7,340 bases of DNA from JAYQUR01 sp038133505 (GTDB taxonomy: Bacteria; Pseudomonadota; Alphaproteobacteria; MPNO01; UBA830), in contig JAYPTI010000156.1 of NCBI GenBank assembly GCA_038133505.1, positions 1 through 7,340 on the forward strand, read 5' to 3'. Within the stretch, counting starts at the first letter, position 1; each line of letters starts with the position of its first letter. Below, in pieces: positions 1 to 6,201 of the stretch. Below the pieces are notes generated by a model. It had not been told where the DNA came from. It ran no database searches and saw only the letters and a program-made list of their open reading frames with translations. A program made the position numbers and the translations under genes.

Positions 1-147
1 GTCCAGATCCTCGGCGGGAACGGCTACATCAACGACTATCCGACCGGTCGGCTGCTGCGCGACGCGAAGCTCTACGAGATCGGCGCAGGCACGTCCGAGA
101 TCCGCCGCATGCTGATCGGGCGGGAACTGTTCGGCGAGACGGGTTGA
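1..147 (+). CDS. ivd: Isovaleryl-CoA dehydrogenase, C-terminal fragment (5' end outside window)
   Basis: Only the last 48 residues are present, in frame 1, ending at a TGA at 145-147. The enzyme is an FAD flavoprotein that oxidises isovaleryl-CoA to 3-methylcrotonyl-CoA in leucine catabolism and passes electrons to electron-transferring flavoprotein. The fragment holds the family's C-terminal signature: QILGGNGYINDYP, then GRLLRDAKLYEIGAGTSEIRR and a final RELF. Most acyl-CoA dehydrogenases have a catalytic glutamate in a YEGTSEIQR-like motif; here the matching segment reads IGAGTSEI, with no glutamate there. That is typical of isovaleryl-CoA dehydrogenase, whose base lies on an earlier helix not visible here. 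A methylcrotonyl-CoA carboxylase beta gene 3 kb downstream supports the call. Another branched-chain acyl-CoA dehydrogenase is the main alternative. Confidence 0.88.
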   Translation, partial: VQILGGNGYINDYPTGRLLRDAKLYEIGAGTSEIRRMLIGRELFGETG

Positions 148-149
148 TC

Positions 150-587
150 TCAGAGGGCGGGATGGGCCGTGCCGTTCGCCTCGACGATCGCCGACGCCGT
201 TCGGTGGCGGGGGGCCTGGAAGACGATCTCGCCAACCGTGAAACAGGCATAGTCGCAGGTTAGCTCCTCGCCTACCGCGATATCGCGCGCCGCCCGTCCG
301 CACACGTCCGACGCAAAGTCGACGTTCGGGTCGTTCGAGTGGTTCATGAAGCGCGCTTCGTCGGCATCCAGAATGACCATCGTCGGATCGAACGGGTTGA
401 CGTAGGTGTATCGCTCCATGAACTCCCGGATATGCTCCGGCGCTTCGGAGATCCGGGTAATCGGGTAGGACAGGTCGAAGTCGGGATTGTAGCGCCAGAT
501 TTCCTGGCCTTTCCTGACGGGGACGGCAGCAAAAACGCCCAATCCCTCGATTTCGGACGGGGCCAGGTAGCAGCGAATTGACATCAT
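150..587 (-). CDS. Small SET-domain protein (putative protein-lysine methyltransferase)
   Basis: A 145-residue protein that is almost entirely a SET domain, the fold that transfers methyl groups from S-adenosylmethionine to lysine side chains. Visible motifs are EGLGVFA near residues 14-20, ARFMNHSNDPN near 78-88 (the NHS core that forms part of the cofactor pocket) and GEELTCDY near 106-113 (the catalytic tyrosine region). No signal peptide or membrane segment is seen, so it should be cytosolic. The frame is open up to 668, but the extra residues are arginine-rich and unlike a SET start. I chose the ATG at 585-587 because an AGGA lies 9 nt upstream on the minus strand. An ATG at 593 or 584 is also possible. 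The gene converges on the dehydrogenase with 2 nt between stops. The substrate is unknown; small bacterial SET proteins of this type are largely uncharacterised. Confidence 0.85.
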   Translation of the reverse strand: MMSIRCYLAPSEIEGLGVFAAVPVRKGQEIWRYNPDFDLSYPITRISEAPEHIREFMERYTYVNPFDPTMVILDADEARFMNHSNDPNVDFASDVCGRAARDIAVGEELTCDYACFTVGEIVFQAPRHRTASAIVEANGTAHPAL

Positions 588-721
588 CCGCATATGTCCT
601 GAACGGTGCCGGGCTGCCCTCCGGTCGTTGCTGGGATTTCGGATCGTCGATCCGGCGCTGGACAGCATGCGCGAAATTCCGTTTCACGTATTTTTTCGTC
701 CCGCGCAAGCGCGAAATGAAG

Positions 722-771
722 GCGGGCTAAAATATTTCCCTGTCTTCAGGAATGGGAAATAATCCGCCCGC
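722..771. promoter_or_regulatory. Nested inverted repeat in the SET/amidotransferase divergent spacer
   Basis: Two perfect inverted repeats are nested. The outer arms are GCGGGC (722-727) and GCCCGC (766-771). The inner arms are TATTTCCC (733-740) and GGGAAATA (754-761), with a 13-nt centre. An alternative small hairpin, CCTG-TCTT-CAGG, sits at 739-750. The dyad lies in the spacer between the start of the minus-strand SET gene and the plus-strand amidotransferase gene, in its most AT-rich part, and a TAAAAT (728-733) resembling a -10 box touches the left inner arm. It could be an operator serving either promoter or an RNA hairpin. No T tract follows it on either strand, so a terminator is unlikely. 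The remaining spacer (588-721 and 772-820) shows only a GCGCGAAAT direct repeat at 669-677 and 709-717. Confidence 0.45.
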
Positions 772-820
772 TAGTGTCGACCGTGCGCCGATGCGCCCGT
801 CTCAATAGAAAGCCCGTTCC

Positions 821-1621
821 ATGTGCAGATGGATGGCCTATTCCGGACCGCCGATCTTCCTCGATACGGTGTTGTTCAAGGCGGACAACTCGCTCGTCCG
901 CCAGAGCCTGAACGCGCGCTGGTCGAACGTCGTGACCAACGGCGATGGCTTCGGGATCGGCTGGTACGGCGATCGCGATCTGCCGGGCCTGTACCGCGAC
1001 GTCCTGCCGGCCTGGAACGACGAGAACCTCAGGGAAGTGGCCGAACAGACGCGGGCCGGGACGTTCTTCGCGCACGTCCGCGCGGCGACGGGAGGTAGCG
1101 TGACCTCGCGGCCGAACTGCCACCCGTTCCGGCACGACAAGTGGCTGTTCATGCACAACGGGGCCATCGGCGACTTCGCCCGTGTCCGGCGCGAGCTGGA
1201 CCTCCGGATTCCCGACACGCTGTACCAAGAGAAGCGCGGCACCACGGACAGCGAGACGCTTTTCTACCTTCTGCTCGCGAACGGGCTGGAGGACGATCCC
1301 GCCGGGGCGTACCGAAAGACCGTCGAGACGGTCATGGCCGAAATGGCGCGGCACGGAATTGCCGAGCCGTTCCGCTTTGCCGCGATCGCGACGGACGGCG
1401 AAACGCTGGTCGCGATCCGCTGGTCCTCGGATGCGCATTCCCCGAGCCTGTTCTACGGCGTGGGCGTGGCGGGCATGAAGGATTCGATCGTCATCATGTC
1501 GGAGCCCACCGACGAGGATGCCGGCCACTGGCACGAAGTCCCCGAATCCAGCCTCGTGATCGCAGGCGACGGCGCGCTCCACGTCGCGCCGTTCGAACCG
1601 AGGGCAACCGCCGCCGCCTGA
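821..1621 (+). CDS. Class II glutamine amidotransferase family protein
   Basis: A 266-residue single-domain Ntn-hydrolase of the class II (GATase_6/YafJ-EgtC-like) type. These enzymes use an N-terminal cysteine to release ammonia from glutamine or to hydrolyse related gamma-glutamyl amides. Cys2 follows the initiator Met directly (MCRWMAYSG), as needed for the nucleophile after Met removal. Other family landmarks are GDGFGIGWYG (41-50), the HVRAAT arginine motif (85-90), NCHPF (99-103), FMHNG (110-114) and TTDSE (141-145). The ATG at 821 is fixed by Cys2. The ribosome site is weak (AGAAAG at 807-812). There is no synthetase or acceptor domain, so this is the stand-alone subgroup whose substrates are mostly unknown. 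EgtC of ergothioneine synthesis is a relative, but no other egt gene is in the window. It leads a run of four plus-strand genes, 90 nt before the MAPEG gene. Confidence 0.9.
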   Translation: MCRWMAYSGPPIFLDTVLFKADNSLVRQSLNARWSNVVTNGDGFGIGWYGDRDLPGLYRDVLPAWNDENLREVAEQTRAGTFFAHVRAATGGSVTSRPNCHPFRHDKWLFMHNGAIGDFARVRRELDLRIPDTLYQEKRGTTDSETLFYLLLANGLEDDPAGAYRKTVETVMAEMARHGIAEPFRFAAIATDGETLVAIRWSSDAHSPSLFYGVGVAGMKDSIVIMSEPTDEDAGHWHEVPESSLVIAGDGALHVAPFEPRATAAA

Positions 1622-1673
1622 GCGTCCGGTGCGGGCGACGTCACGATTGAGCCGACTCGCCCGCCGTGCAACC

Positions 1674-1706
1674 TTCTCCCGGTCCTGCCCACCAGAACCG
1701 GGAGAA
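1674..1706 (+). promoter_or_regulatory. Perfect 10-bp inverted repeat covering the MAPEG gene Shine-Dalgarno
   Basis: TTCTCCCGGT (1674-1683) and ACCGGGAGAA (1697-1706) are exact reverse complements separated by 13 nt. The right arm contains GGGAG (1700-1704), the best Shine-Dalgarno for the MAPEG ATG at 1712, so the folded RNA would hide the ribosome site. No T run follows, so a standard intrinsic terminator is unlikely. An RNA switch or temperature-sensitive hairpin, or simply a DNA operator, are the options; the sequence does not decide between them. It fills most of the end of the 90-nt gap after the amidotransferase gene. Confidence 0.5.
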
Positions 1707-1711
1707 ATCCG

Positions 1712-2116
1712 ATGACCACCGATCTCAGGATGCTGGCGCTGACCGCGGGCATCACCGTTCTCATGTGGATGCCGTACATTCTCGCCCATATCGCGAACGT
1801 CGGTCTGATGCCGGCGCTCACCTATCGGGCCGACGGGACCGCGCTGCCGGATTGGGCTGCGCGCGCGAAGAAGGCGCACGCGAACGCGATCGAGAACCTG
1901 GCCCCGTTCGCGGCCGTGGTCATCGTTGCGCATCTCGCAGGCGTCGCGAACGCGGCGACCGCCGCGGCGGCCGTCGCGTTCTTCTGGCTCCGCCTCGCGC
2001 ATTATTTCCTCTACATCCTGAGCGTGCCGTTCGGACGGACGCTGACGTTCGCCGGCGGGTGGCTGTCGATACTCTGCATCCTCTATCAGATCCTCACGGC
2101 GACACCGGCGGGTTGA
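1712..2116 (+). CDS. MAPEG family integral membrane protein
   Basis: A 134-residue, very hydrophobic protein with about four predicted membrane helices, near residues 6-28, 62-80, 82-102 and 108-128. The MAPEG fold (membrane-associated proteins in eicosanoid and glutathione metabolism) is suggested by a loop with RAKKAHANAIENLAPFA (residues 51-67), whose AxxNxxEN-like core is the family's glutathione-binding and helix-2 signature, and by the LRLAHYFLYI segment near 91-100. Length is normal for bacterial members. The ATG at 1712 has GGGAG 7 nt upstream, inside a perfect inverted repeat. Bacterial MAPEG proteins of this short class are rarely characterised, and glutathione transferase or peroxidase activity should not be assumed. 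The neighbours give no pathway; the gene may be co-transcribed with the amidotransferase upstream. Confidence 0.85.
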   Translation: MTTDLRMLALTAGITVLMWMPYILAHIANVGLMPALTYRADGTALPDWAARAKKAHANAIENLAPFAAVVIVAHLAGVANAATAAAAVAFFWLRLAHYFLYILSVPFGRTLTFAGGWLSILCILYQILTATPAG

Positions 2117-2161
2117 ATACCGCCGTTCCGCTGGACGGGATCGAGATTCTGAGGAGTGAGT

Positions 2162-2222
2162 CGGCCGTTTCGAAATAGAATCCCGGCGGGCGCGCCGAAG
2201 GCGCCCGACCGGGACGATGGAT
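2162..2222 (+). repeat. Dispersed palindromic repeat, copy 1
   Basis: About 61 bp that recur as a direct copy at 2285-2345. The last 23 bp (2200-2222) are identical in both copies and the rest match at roughly 70 percent without gaps. The core can form a long hairpin: TCCCGG (2181-2186) with CCGGGA (2209-2214), and inside it GGGCGC (2188-2193) with GCGCCC (2201-2206). The right end abuts the run of Ns. Size, GC content and hairpin resemble REP-type intergenic elements. No transposase is present. Confidence 0.65.
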
Positions 2223-2232
2223 NNNNNNNNNN
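2223..2232. other. Assembly gap (ten Ns) between two repeat copies
   Basis: Ten undetermined bases follow directly on the conserved end of repeat copy 1. Ten is a common placeholder length, so the true gap size is unknown and further repeat copies or a longer sequence may be missing. After the gap, 2233-2284 is non-coding by appearance, with a T-rich stretch (2269-2284). Confidence 0.95.
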
Positions 2233-2284
2233 GGGTTCCCGCCGGCGTTTCTGCTGTTGGTGATAGTGTTTTTTTGGTTTTGTT

Positions 2285-2345
2285 CTGCCGTTACTAAATA
2301 TATTCCGGGGGGGCGGCCCTACGGCGCCCGACCGGGACGATGGAT
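2285..2345 (+). repeat. Dispersed palindromic repeat, copy 2
   Basis: Direct copy of the 2162-2222 element, with an identical 23-bp end (2323-2345). The hairpin is kept despite changes: GGGCG (2311-2315) can pair with CGCCC (2325-2329), and the outer arm TTCCGG (2303-2308) can still pair with CCGGGA (2332-2337) through one G-U pair. The element ends 4 nt before the MgtC start codon and so supplies the gene's leader and ribosome site. The AT-rich ACTAAATATATT part (2293-2304) may act as a -10 region, but no convincing -35 is seen. Confidence 0.65.
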
Positions 2346-2349
2346 AACG

Positions 2350-3042
2350 ATGACGCCGGAATATACGGATATCGCGCTGGCCCTCGCGAGCGCGCTGGTT
2401 GCAGGAAGCCTGATCGGGCTGGAGCGGTCCTATCACGGCCGTCCTGCCGGTTTCAGGACGCACGCGCTGGTCAGCCTGTCGTCGGCGTTGCTCATGCTGG
2501 TCGCGATCTACCAGATGCGGTGGTTCGGGGGCACGCCGCTGGAGGCGGTCCGCATCGATCCCACCCGCATGGCGCAGGGCATCATGACCGGCATCGGCTT
2601 CCTCGGGGCCGGCGTGATCTTCAAGGAAGGGCTGACGGTTCGCGGCCTGACGACGGCGGCATCCATCTGGGTCACCGCGGCGCTCGGCATCCTGTTCGGC
2701 GTCGGATTCTATTTTCCGGCGACGCTGGGAACCGTCCTGACGCTCGGCATTCTGGCGTGCTTCAGACTGCTCGAAAGCACCATGCCCTCGCAGTCGTTCT
2801 CGCTCCTGACGATCCGCTTCGAACGCGACAAGATTCTTTCCGAAGACGATCTGCGGGAAATGCTGACGACCCACGGCTTCTCGATCCCGAATCTCAGCTA
2901 CCGTCTGGTGAACGGCGGGCACGAATTCGAATACGAAACCGTGATTAGGACGACCCGCGAGCGTGATATCGCTACCCTCTCGTCCGATCTTCTCGGCCGC
3001 GCTGACGTTCTCGAGTTCGATATCCGGCCGCATGGCGGCTGA
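2350..3042 (+). CDS. MgtC/SapB family membrane protein
   Basis: A 230-residue protein with an N-terminal MgtC membrane domain and a C-terminal soluble domain. Family landmarks are the IGLERSYHGRPAGFRTHALV segment (22-41), with its conserved ER and RTH residues, and GIGFLGAGVIFKEG (81-94) followed by VRGLTTAASIWVTAALG (97-113). Membrane helices run near 6-24, 37-54, 78-92, 100-121 and 123-139. Residues 150-230 look like the small ACT-like cytosolic domain of the longer MgtC proteins. MgtC proteins act in magnesium-limited growth and, in Salmonella, restrain the F-type ATP synthase; the role here is inferred only from family. The frame is open from 2257, but the first 31 codons would translate repeat DNA, so I chose the ATG at 2350, where the MgtC-like sequence begins. 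Its ribosome site, GGAT at 2342-2345, is weak and derives from the repeat. The carboxylase gene follows after 74 nt. Confidence 0.88.
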   Translation: MTPEYTDIALALASALVAGSLIGLERSYHGRPAGFRTHALVSLSSALLMLVAIYQMRWFGGTPLEAVRIDPTRMAQGIMTGIGFLGAGVIFKEGLTVRGLTTAASIWVTAALGILFGVGFYFPATLGTVLTLGILACFRLLESTMPSQSFSLLTIRFERDKILSEDDLREMLTTHGFSIPNLSYRLVNGGHEFEYETVIRTTRERDIATLSSDLLGRADVLEFDIRPHGG

Positions 3043-3116
3043 CGGGGCCGAACGAGCCCGAGGTTCAGTATCGCCGGCATTCGGCTATATTTCGGGACCA
3101 GAAACCGGAGAGCGAA

Positions 3117-4724
3117 ATGCCCCGTCTCACCACATCAGCCGATCCGGCATCGACCGCGTTCCGTGAGAACGATGCAGCGATGCGTGAGGCGATCGACGAC
3201 CTGCGGCGCGAGACCGGTGAGGCTGCGCTCGGCGGCGGCGACGCTGCGCGGGAGCGCCATGTCGGGCGGGGAAAACTGCTCGTCCGGGACCGCATCGACG
3301 CGCTGCTCGATCCCGGCTCGCCGTTTCTCGAGTTGTCGCCGCTGGCGGCGCGCGGCGTCTACGACGACGACGTGCCGGCGGCCGGCATCGTCACCGGCAT
3401 AGGGCGCATCGAGGGGCGCGAGTGCGTCGTCGTCGCCAACGATGCGACGGTGAAGGGCGGCACCTACTATCCGCTGACGGTGAAGAAGCATCTCCGCGCC
3501 CAGGAAATCGCGCGGGCCAACCGCCTGCCTTGCATCTATCTCGTCGATTCCGGCGGCGCGAACCTGCCCAACCAGGACGAGGTGTTTCCCGACCGGGAGC
3601 ATTTCGGGCGCATCTTCTACAACCAGGCGACCATGTCGGCGGCAGGGATTCCGCAGATCGCCGCCGTAATGGGCTCGTGCACGGCGGGCGGCGCGTACGT
3701 GCCGGCGATGTCGGACGAGAGCGTGATCGTGAAGGGGCAGGGAACGATCTTTCTCGGCGGCCCGCCGCTGGTGAAGGCCGCGACCGGCGAGGAAGTGACC
3801 GCGGAGGATCTCGGCGGGGCCGACGTTCATACGCGCGTCTCCGGCGTCGCCGACCACATGGCGGCCAGCGACGGCGAAGCGCTCGCGATCGTCCGGCGCG
3901 CCGTCCGCAATCTTGGTGCCGGCGAGATGCCGCCCCGGGCATCCAAGGATTTCGAAGAGCCGGCCTACGACCCCGAGGAGCTGAACGGCATCGTGCCGGC
4001 CAAAATGCGCTCGCCGTTCGAAATCCGCGAGGTGATCGCCCGGATCGTCGACGGGTCGGACTTCGACGAGTTCAAGGCGCTCTACGGACCCACGCTGGTC
4101 TGCGGCTTTGCCCGCATCCACGGCATGCCGGTCGGCGTTCTCGGCAACAACGGCATCCTGTTCTCGGAGTCCGCCCTCAAGGGCGCGCATTTCATCGAGC
4201 TGTGCTGCCAGCGGAAAATTCCGCTGATCTTCCTGCAGAACATCACAGGCTTCATGGTCGGGCAGAAATACGAGGCGGGCGGTATCGCCAAGGACGGCGC
4301 GAAGCTCGTCACCGCGGTCGCCTGCGCGCAGGTTCCGAAGATTACCGTCATCGTCGGCGGCTCGTTCGGCGCGGGGAACTACGGCATGTGCGGGCGCGCC
4401 TACGATCCACGATTCCTGTTCATGTGGCCGAACGCCCGGATTTCGGTGATGGGCGGCGAGCAGGCCGCGAGCGTGCTGGCGACGGTGCGCCGCGACGGCA
4501 TAGAAGCGAAGGGCGAAACGTGGCCGGCTGCGGAGGAAGAGGCCTTCAAGGCGCCGATCCGGGACAAATACGAGACCGAAGGGCACCCGTACTATGCGAC
4601 GGCGCGCCTCTGGGACGACGGGATCATCGAGCCGGCCGAGACGCGGATGGTGCTCGCGCTGTCGCTGTCGGCGGCGCTCAATGCGCCCATTCCGGAGACG
4701 AAATTCGGCGTCTTCAGGATGTAG
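3117..4724 (+). CDS. mccB: Methylcrotonyl-CoA carboxylase beta (carboxyltransferase) subunit
   Basis: A full-length 535-residue carboxyltransferase subunit. With the biotin-bearing alpha subunit it carboxylates 3-methylcrotonyl-CoA to 3-methylglutaconyl-CoA in leucine breakdown. The N-terminal crotonase-like domain carries GGTYYPLTVKKHLRAQEIA (114-132), DSGGANLPNQDEVFPD (144-159) and the glycine-rich SCTAGGAYVP (187-196). The C-terminal domain has NNGILFSESALKG (344-356), QNITGFMVGQKYEAGGIAK (374-392), GGSFGAGNYGM (414-424) and MGGEQAA (445-451). The SGGANLPNQ stretch and the closing KFGVFRM are typical of methylcrotonyl rather than propionyl-CoA carboxylase; geranyl-CoA carboxylase is a less likely alternative. 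The ATG at 3117 has GGAG 6 nt upstream. No alpha subunit follows: the next gene is convergent and overlaps by 11 nt, so the partner is encoded elsewhere. Confidence 0.95.
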   Translation: MPRLTTSADPASTAFRENDAAMREAIDDLRRETGEAALGGGDAARERHVGRGKLLVRDRIDALLDPGSPFLELSPLAARGVYDDDVPAAGIVTGIGRIEGRECVVVANDATVKGGTYYPLTVKKHLRAQEIARANRLPCIYLVDSGGANLPNQDEVFPDREHFGRIFYNQATMSAAGIPQIAAVMGSCTAGGAYVPAMSDESVIVKGQGTIFLGGPPLVKAATGEEVTAEDLGGADVHTRVSGVADHMAASDGEALAIVRRAVRNLGAGEMPPRASKDFEEPAYDPEELNGIVPAKMRSPFEIREVIARIVDGSDFDEFKALYGPTLVCGFARIHGMPVGVLGNNGILFSESALKGAHFIELCCQRKIPLIFLQNITGFMVGQKYEAGGIAKDGAKLVTAVACAQVPKITVIVGGSFGAGNYGMCGRAYDPRFLFMWPNARISVMGGEQAASVLATVRRDGIEAKGETWPAAEEEAFKAPIRDKYETEGHPYYATARLWDDGIIEPAETRMVLALSLSAALNAPIPETKFGVFRM

Positions 4725-6096
4725 CCGACTTCGGCTCGTCGCGTTCGGACGGTAGGTTGCGCAAATCGGCGTTTGACGGCGGAAACGAAAGGCGGACCGC
4801 CGTGCCCTCTCCGGGTTGGGATGTGATCGTCAGGTCGCCGTTCATGCCGCGCGCGATTGCGGCGGCCAGCGTCAGGCCGAGGCCCGCGCCTTCGTATTCG
4901 CGGCCGAGCGACGAGTCGATCTGGCCGAACGGCGTGAATGCGACCTCGATTTCGGCATCCGTCATGCCGATGCCGGTGTCCCGAACCTCGATCGCGAGTC
5001 CGCCTTCTTCGGTCGGGCCGACGGTGACGACGATTTCCCCGCCGGCGGGCGTGAACTTGATGGCATTGTCGATCAGGCGCTCGAGGGCCGTCTGGAGGGC
5101 GGTGCGGTCGACCGCGCACGAAGCGGGTTCTTCTGCGATTTCGGCGGCAAGGACGAGGTTCGCCTCCGCCGCGGTTTCGAAGAAGGCGCGGGCCGTGTCC
5201 TCGACGCAGCCGTATGCCGCGCGGCCGTCGTCGCGCAGCTTCCGGACGTTGCTGTCGGCGCGGACGATCGCGAGGATATCGTTGACGATCCGGAGCAGCT
5301 GGTGGCCGCCTGCCGCGATGTCGGTGGCGAATGCCGCGTAACTGGGATGGCCCAGCGGCCCGAACCCCTCGTTCTTCAACAGCTCCGAAAAGCCGATGAT
5401 CGAATTGAGCGGCGTGCGCAATTCGTGGCCGATGCAGTTGAGGAGTTCGGCCTTCGCCCGGTCGGATTTCCGGGCATTCGTCAACGCGGTTTCGGTCTCG
5501 TGCTGCAGCGCTTCGATAGTCGCGAACTGGCGGGTGAGCTCCCGGTTCTGACGCTCGAGCCGTTCGAGCATCTCGGCGCGTTCGATCGCGCTGCTGACGA
5601 TGAGGCCCGCGGCCTCGATGATCTCGATCTCGTCGGCCGCGAACGGGACGGCGGCGCCGGCCGGATCGCGGCTGTTGATGAGCTGAACGACGGCGCAGAC
5701 ATCTCCCTGGCTCCGCCGGAGAGCGATGCAGGCGACCGAGCCCGTCCGGTACCCGGTGGCGACGTCGAACGACGCGTTGAAGATGAACGGGCGTCCGGAC
5801 GGAATGGCGTAGGCGTCGTCGATCAGGACGGCCTGCCCGGTGAGCGCGACGTATCCCGCGATCGAGGTCTCGTCCATCGCCACGACGAATTCCATCGGCT
5901 CCAGCTCGATTAGGTCGTTCTGAAGGCTCATCGGCTCGAGAAACGGTGCGTCGTCGGCTTCGCGCACGCGGTAAATCGTGGCAGCCTCCGCCCCGGTCAG
6001 CCGTCGGCATTCGCGCAGGATGCGGTCGAGCAGCTCCTGAGGCGCATTTCCGGCGCCTCTTTCGATCTCTTTCAGAAACTCAATGACGCGGTGCAT
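4714..6096 (-). CDS. Cytosolic GAF-domain sensor histidine kinase
   Basis: A 460-residue kinase without membrane segments. Residues about 20-173 form a GAF sensor domain (VACIALRRSQGDVCAVVQLI near 121-140). A coiled-coil linker (about 170-213) joins it to a HisKA dimerisation domain with the phospho-acceptor histidine in IGHELRTPLN (His224). The HATPase_c domain shows the N box LIDNAIKFTPAGG (341-353), the G1 box DTGIGM (373-378) and the G2 box GREYEGAGLGL (398-408), so it looks catalytically complete. No receiver domain or response-regulator gene is seen nearby, making it an orphan kinase. The ligand is unknown. The frame opens at a TTG at 6117; I chose the ATG at 6096, although neither start has a strong ribosome site. 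The 3' end overlaps the carboxylase gene by 11 nt in convergent orientation, and the start diverges from the transporter gene. Confidence 0.92.
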   Translation of the reverse strand: MHRVIEFLKEIERGAGNAPQELLDRILRECRRLTGAEAATIYRVREADDAPFLEPMSLQNDLIELEPMEFVVAMDETSIAGYVALTGQAVLIDDAYAIPSGRPFIFNASFDVATGYRTGSVACIALRRSQGDVCAVVQLINSRDPAGAAVPFAADEIEIIEAAGLIVSSAIERAEMLERLERQNRELTRQFATIEALQHETETALTNARKSDRAKAELLNCIGHELRTPLNSIIGFSELLKNEGFGPLGHPSYAAFATDIAAGGHQLLRIVNDILAIVRADSNVRKLRDDGRAAYGCVEDTARAFFETAAEANLVLAAEIAEEPASCAVDRTALQTALERLIDNAIKFTPAGGEIVVTVGPTEEGGLAIEVRDTGIGMTDAEIEVAFTPFGQIDSSLGREYEGAGLGLTLAAAIARGMNGDLTITSQPGEGTAVRLSFPPSNADLRNLPSERDEPKSATS

Positions 6097-6155
6097 ATCA
6101 CCGAAACTATTGAACAAATCGATGCTGCGGACGATTCCGTCCCGGTCGCGTTATC

Positions 6156-6197
6156 ATCTCTGATCGACGTTTAGCCACCGTTAATGAGATCGGAGAT
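6156..6197 (+). promoter_or_regulatory. Inverted repeat covering the transporter gene Shine-Dalgarno
   Basis: ATCTCTGATC (6156-6165) can pair with GATCGGAGAT (6188-6197) over 10 bp with one G-U pair and a 22-nt loop. The right arm contains GGAG (6192-6195), the ribosome site of the transporter ATG at 6202. The dyad lies in the 105-nt divergent spacer between kinase and transporter genes, so it could instead be an operator. I saw no strong promoter boxes in this spacer. Confidence 0.35.
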
Positions 6198-6201
6198 TGT
6201 C

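Noticed and set aside
588..668. A 27-residue N-terminal extension of the SET protein
   Set aside because: It is Arg/Ser-rich, lacks a clear ribosome site and is unlike the start of SET proteins. The ATG at 587 has a well-spaced AGGA.
690..716. A T run next to a CGCG-CAAG-CGCG hairpin as an intrinsic terminator
   Set aside because: The T run precedes the hairpin on the plus strand and would be A residues after it on the minus strand, so the order is wrong on both strands.
746..2002. A 418-codon minus-strand open frame across the amidotransferase and MAPEG genes
   Set aside because: It is antisense to two clearly conserved genes and gives Arg/Gly/Val/Asp-rich sequence without motifs.
2162..2345. 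A CRISPR-like repeat-spacer arrangement
   Set aside because: There are only two copies, too long and too divergent outside the 23-bp core, with no cas gene; a REP-like element fits better.
2257..2349. A 31-residue N-terminal extension of the MgtC protein
   Set aside because: The extension would translate the dispersed repeat and T-rich gap flank, and the MgtC family sequence begins at the ATG at 2350.
3135..4586. A 483-codon open frame on the minus strand, antisense to the carboxylase gene
   Set aside because: High-GC coding DNA leaves long antisense frames open. The product is rich in Arg, His and Asp without any recognisable domain, while the plus strand carries a fully conserved enzyme.
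3422..5341. A 639-codon open frame on the plus strand spanning the carboxylase and kinase genes
   Set aside because: It is out of frame with the carboxylase and antisense to the kinase, with low-complexity Arg/Gly/Ala sequence. Its length comes from GC bias.
4592..6010. A 472-codon minus-strand frame overlapping the kinase in another frame
   Set aside because: The product is Arg-rich low complexity. The 4714-6096 frame carries every kinase motif.
6097..6117. A TTG start for the kinase at 6117
   Set aside because: The open frame allows it, but no ribosome site precedes it and the ATG at 6096 gives a complete protein. It cannot be fully excluded.
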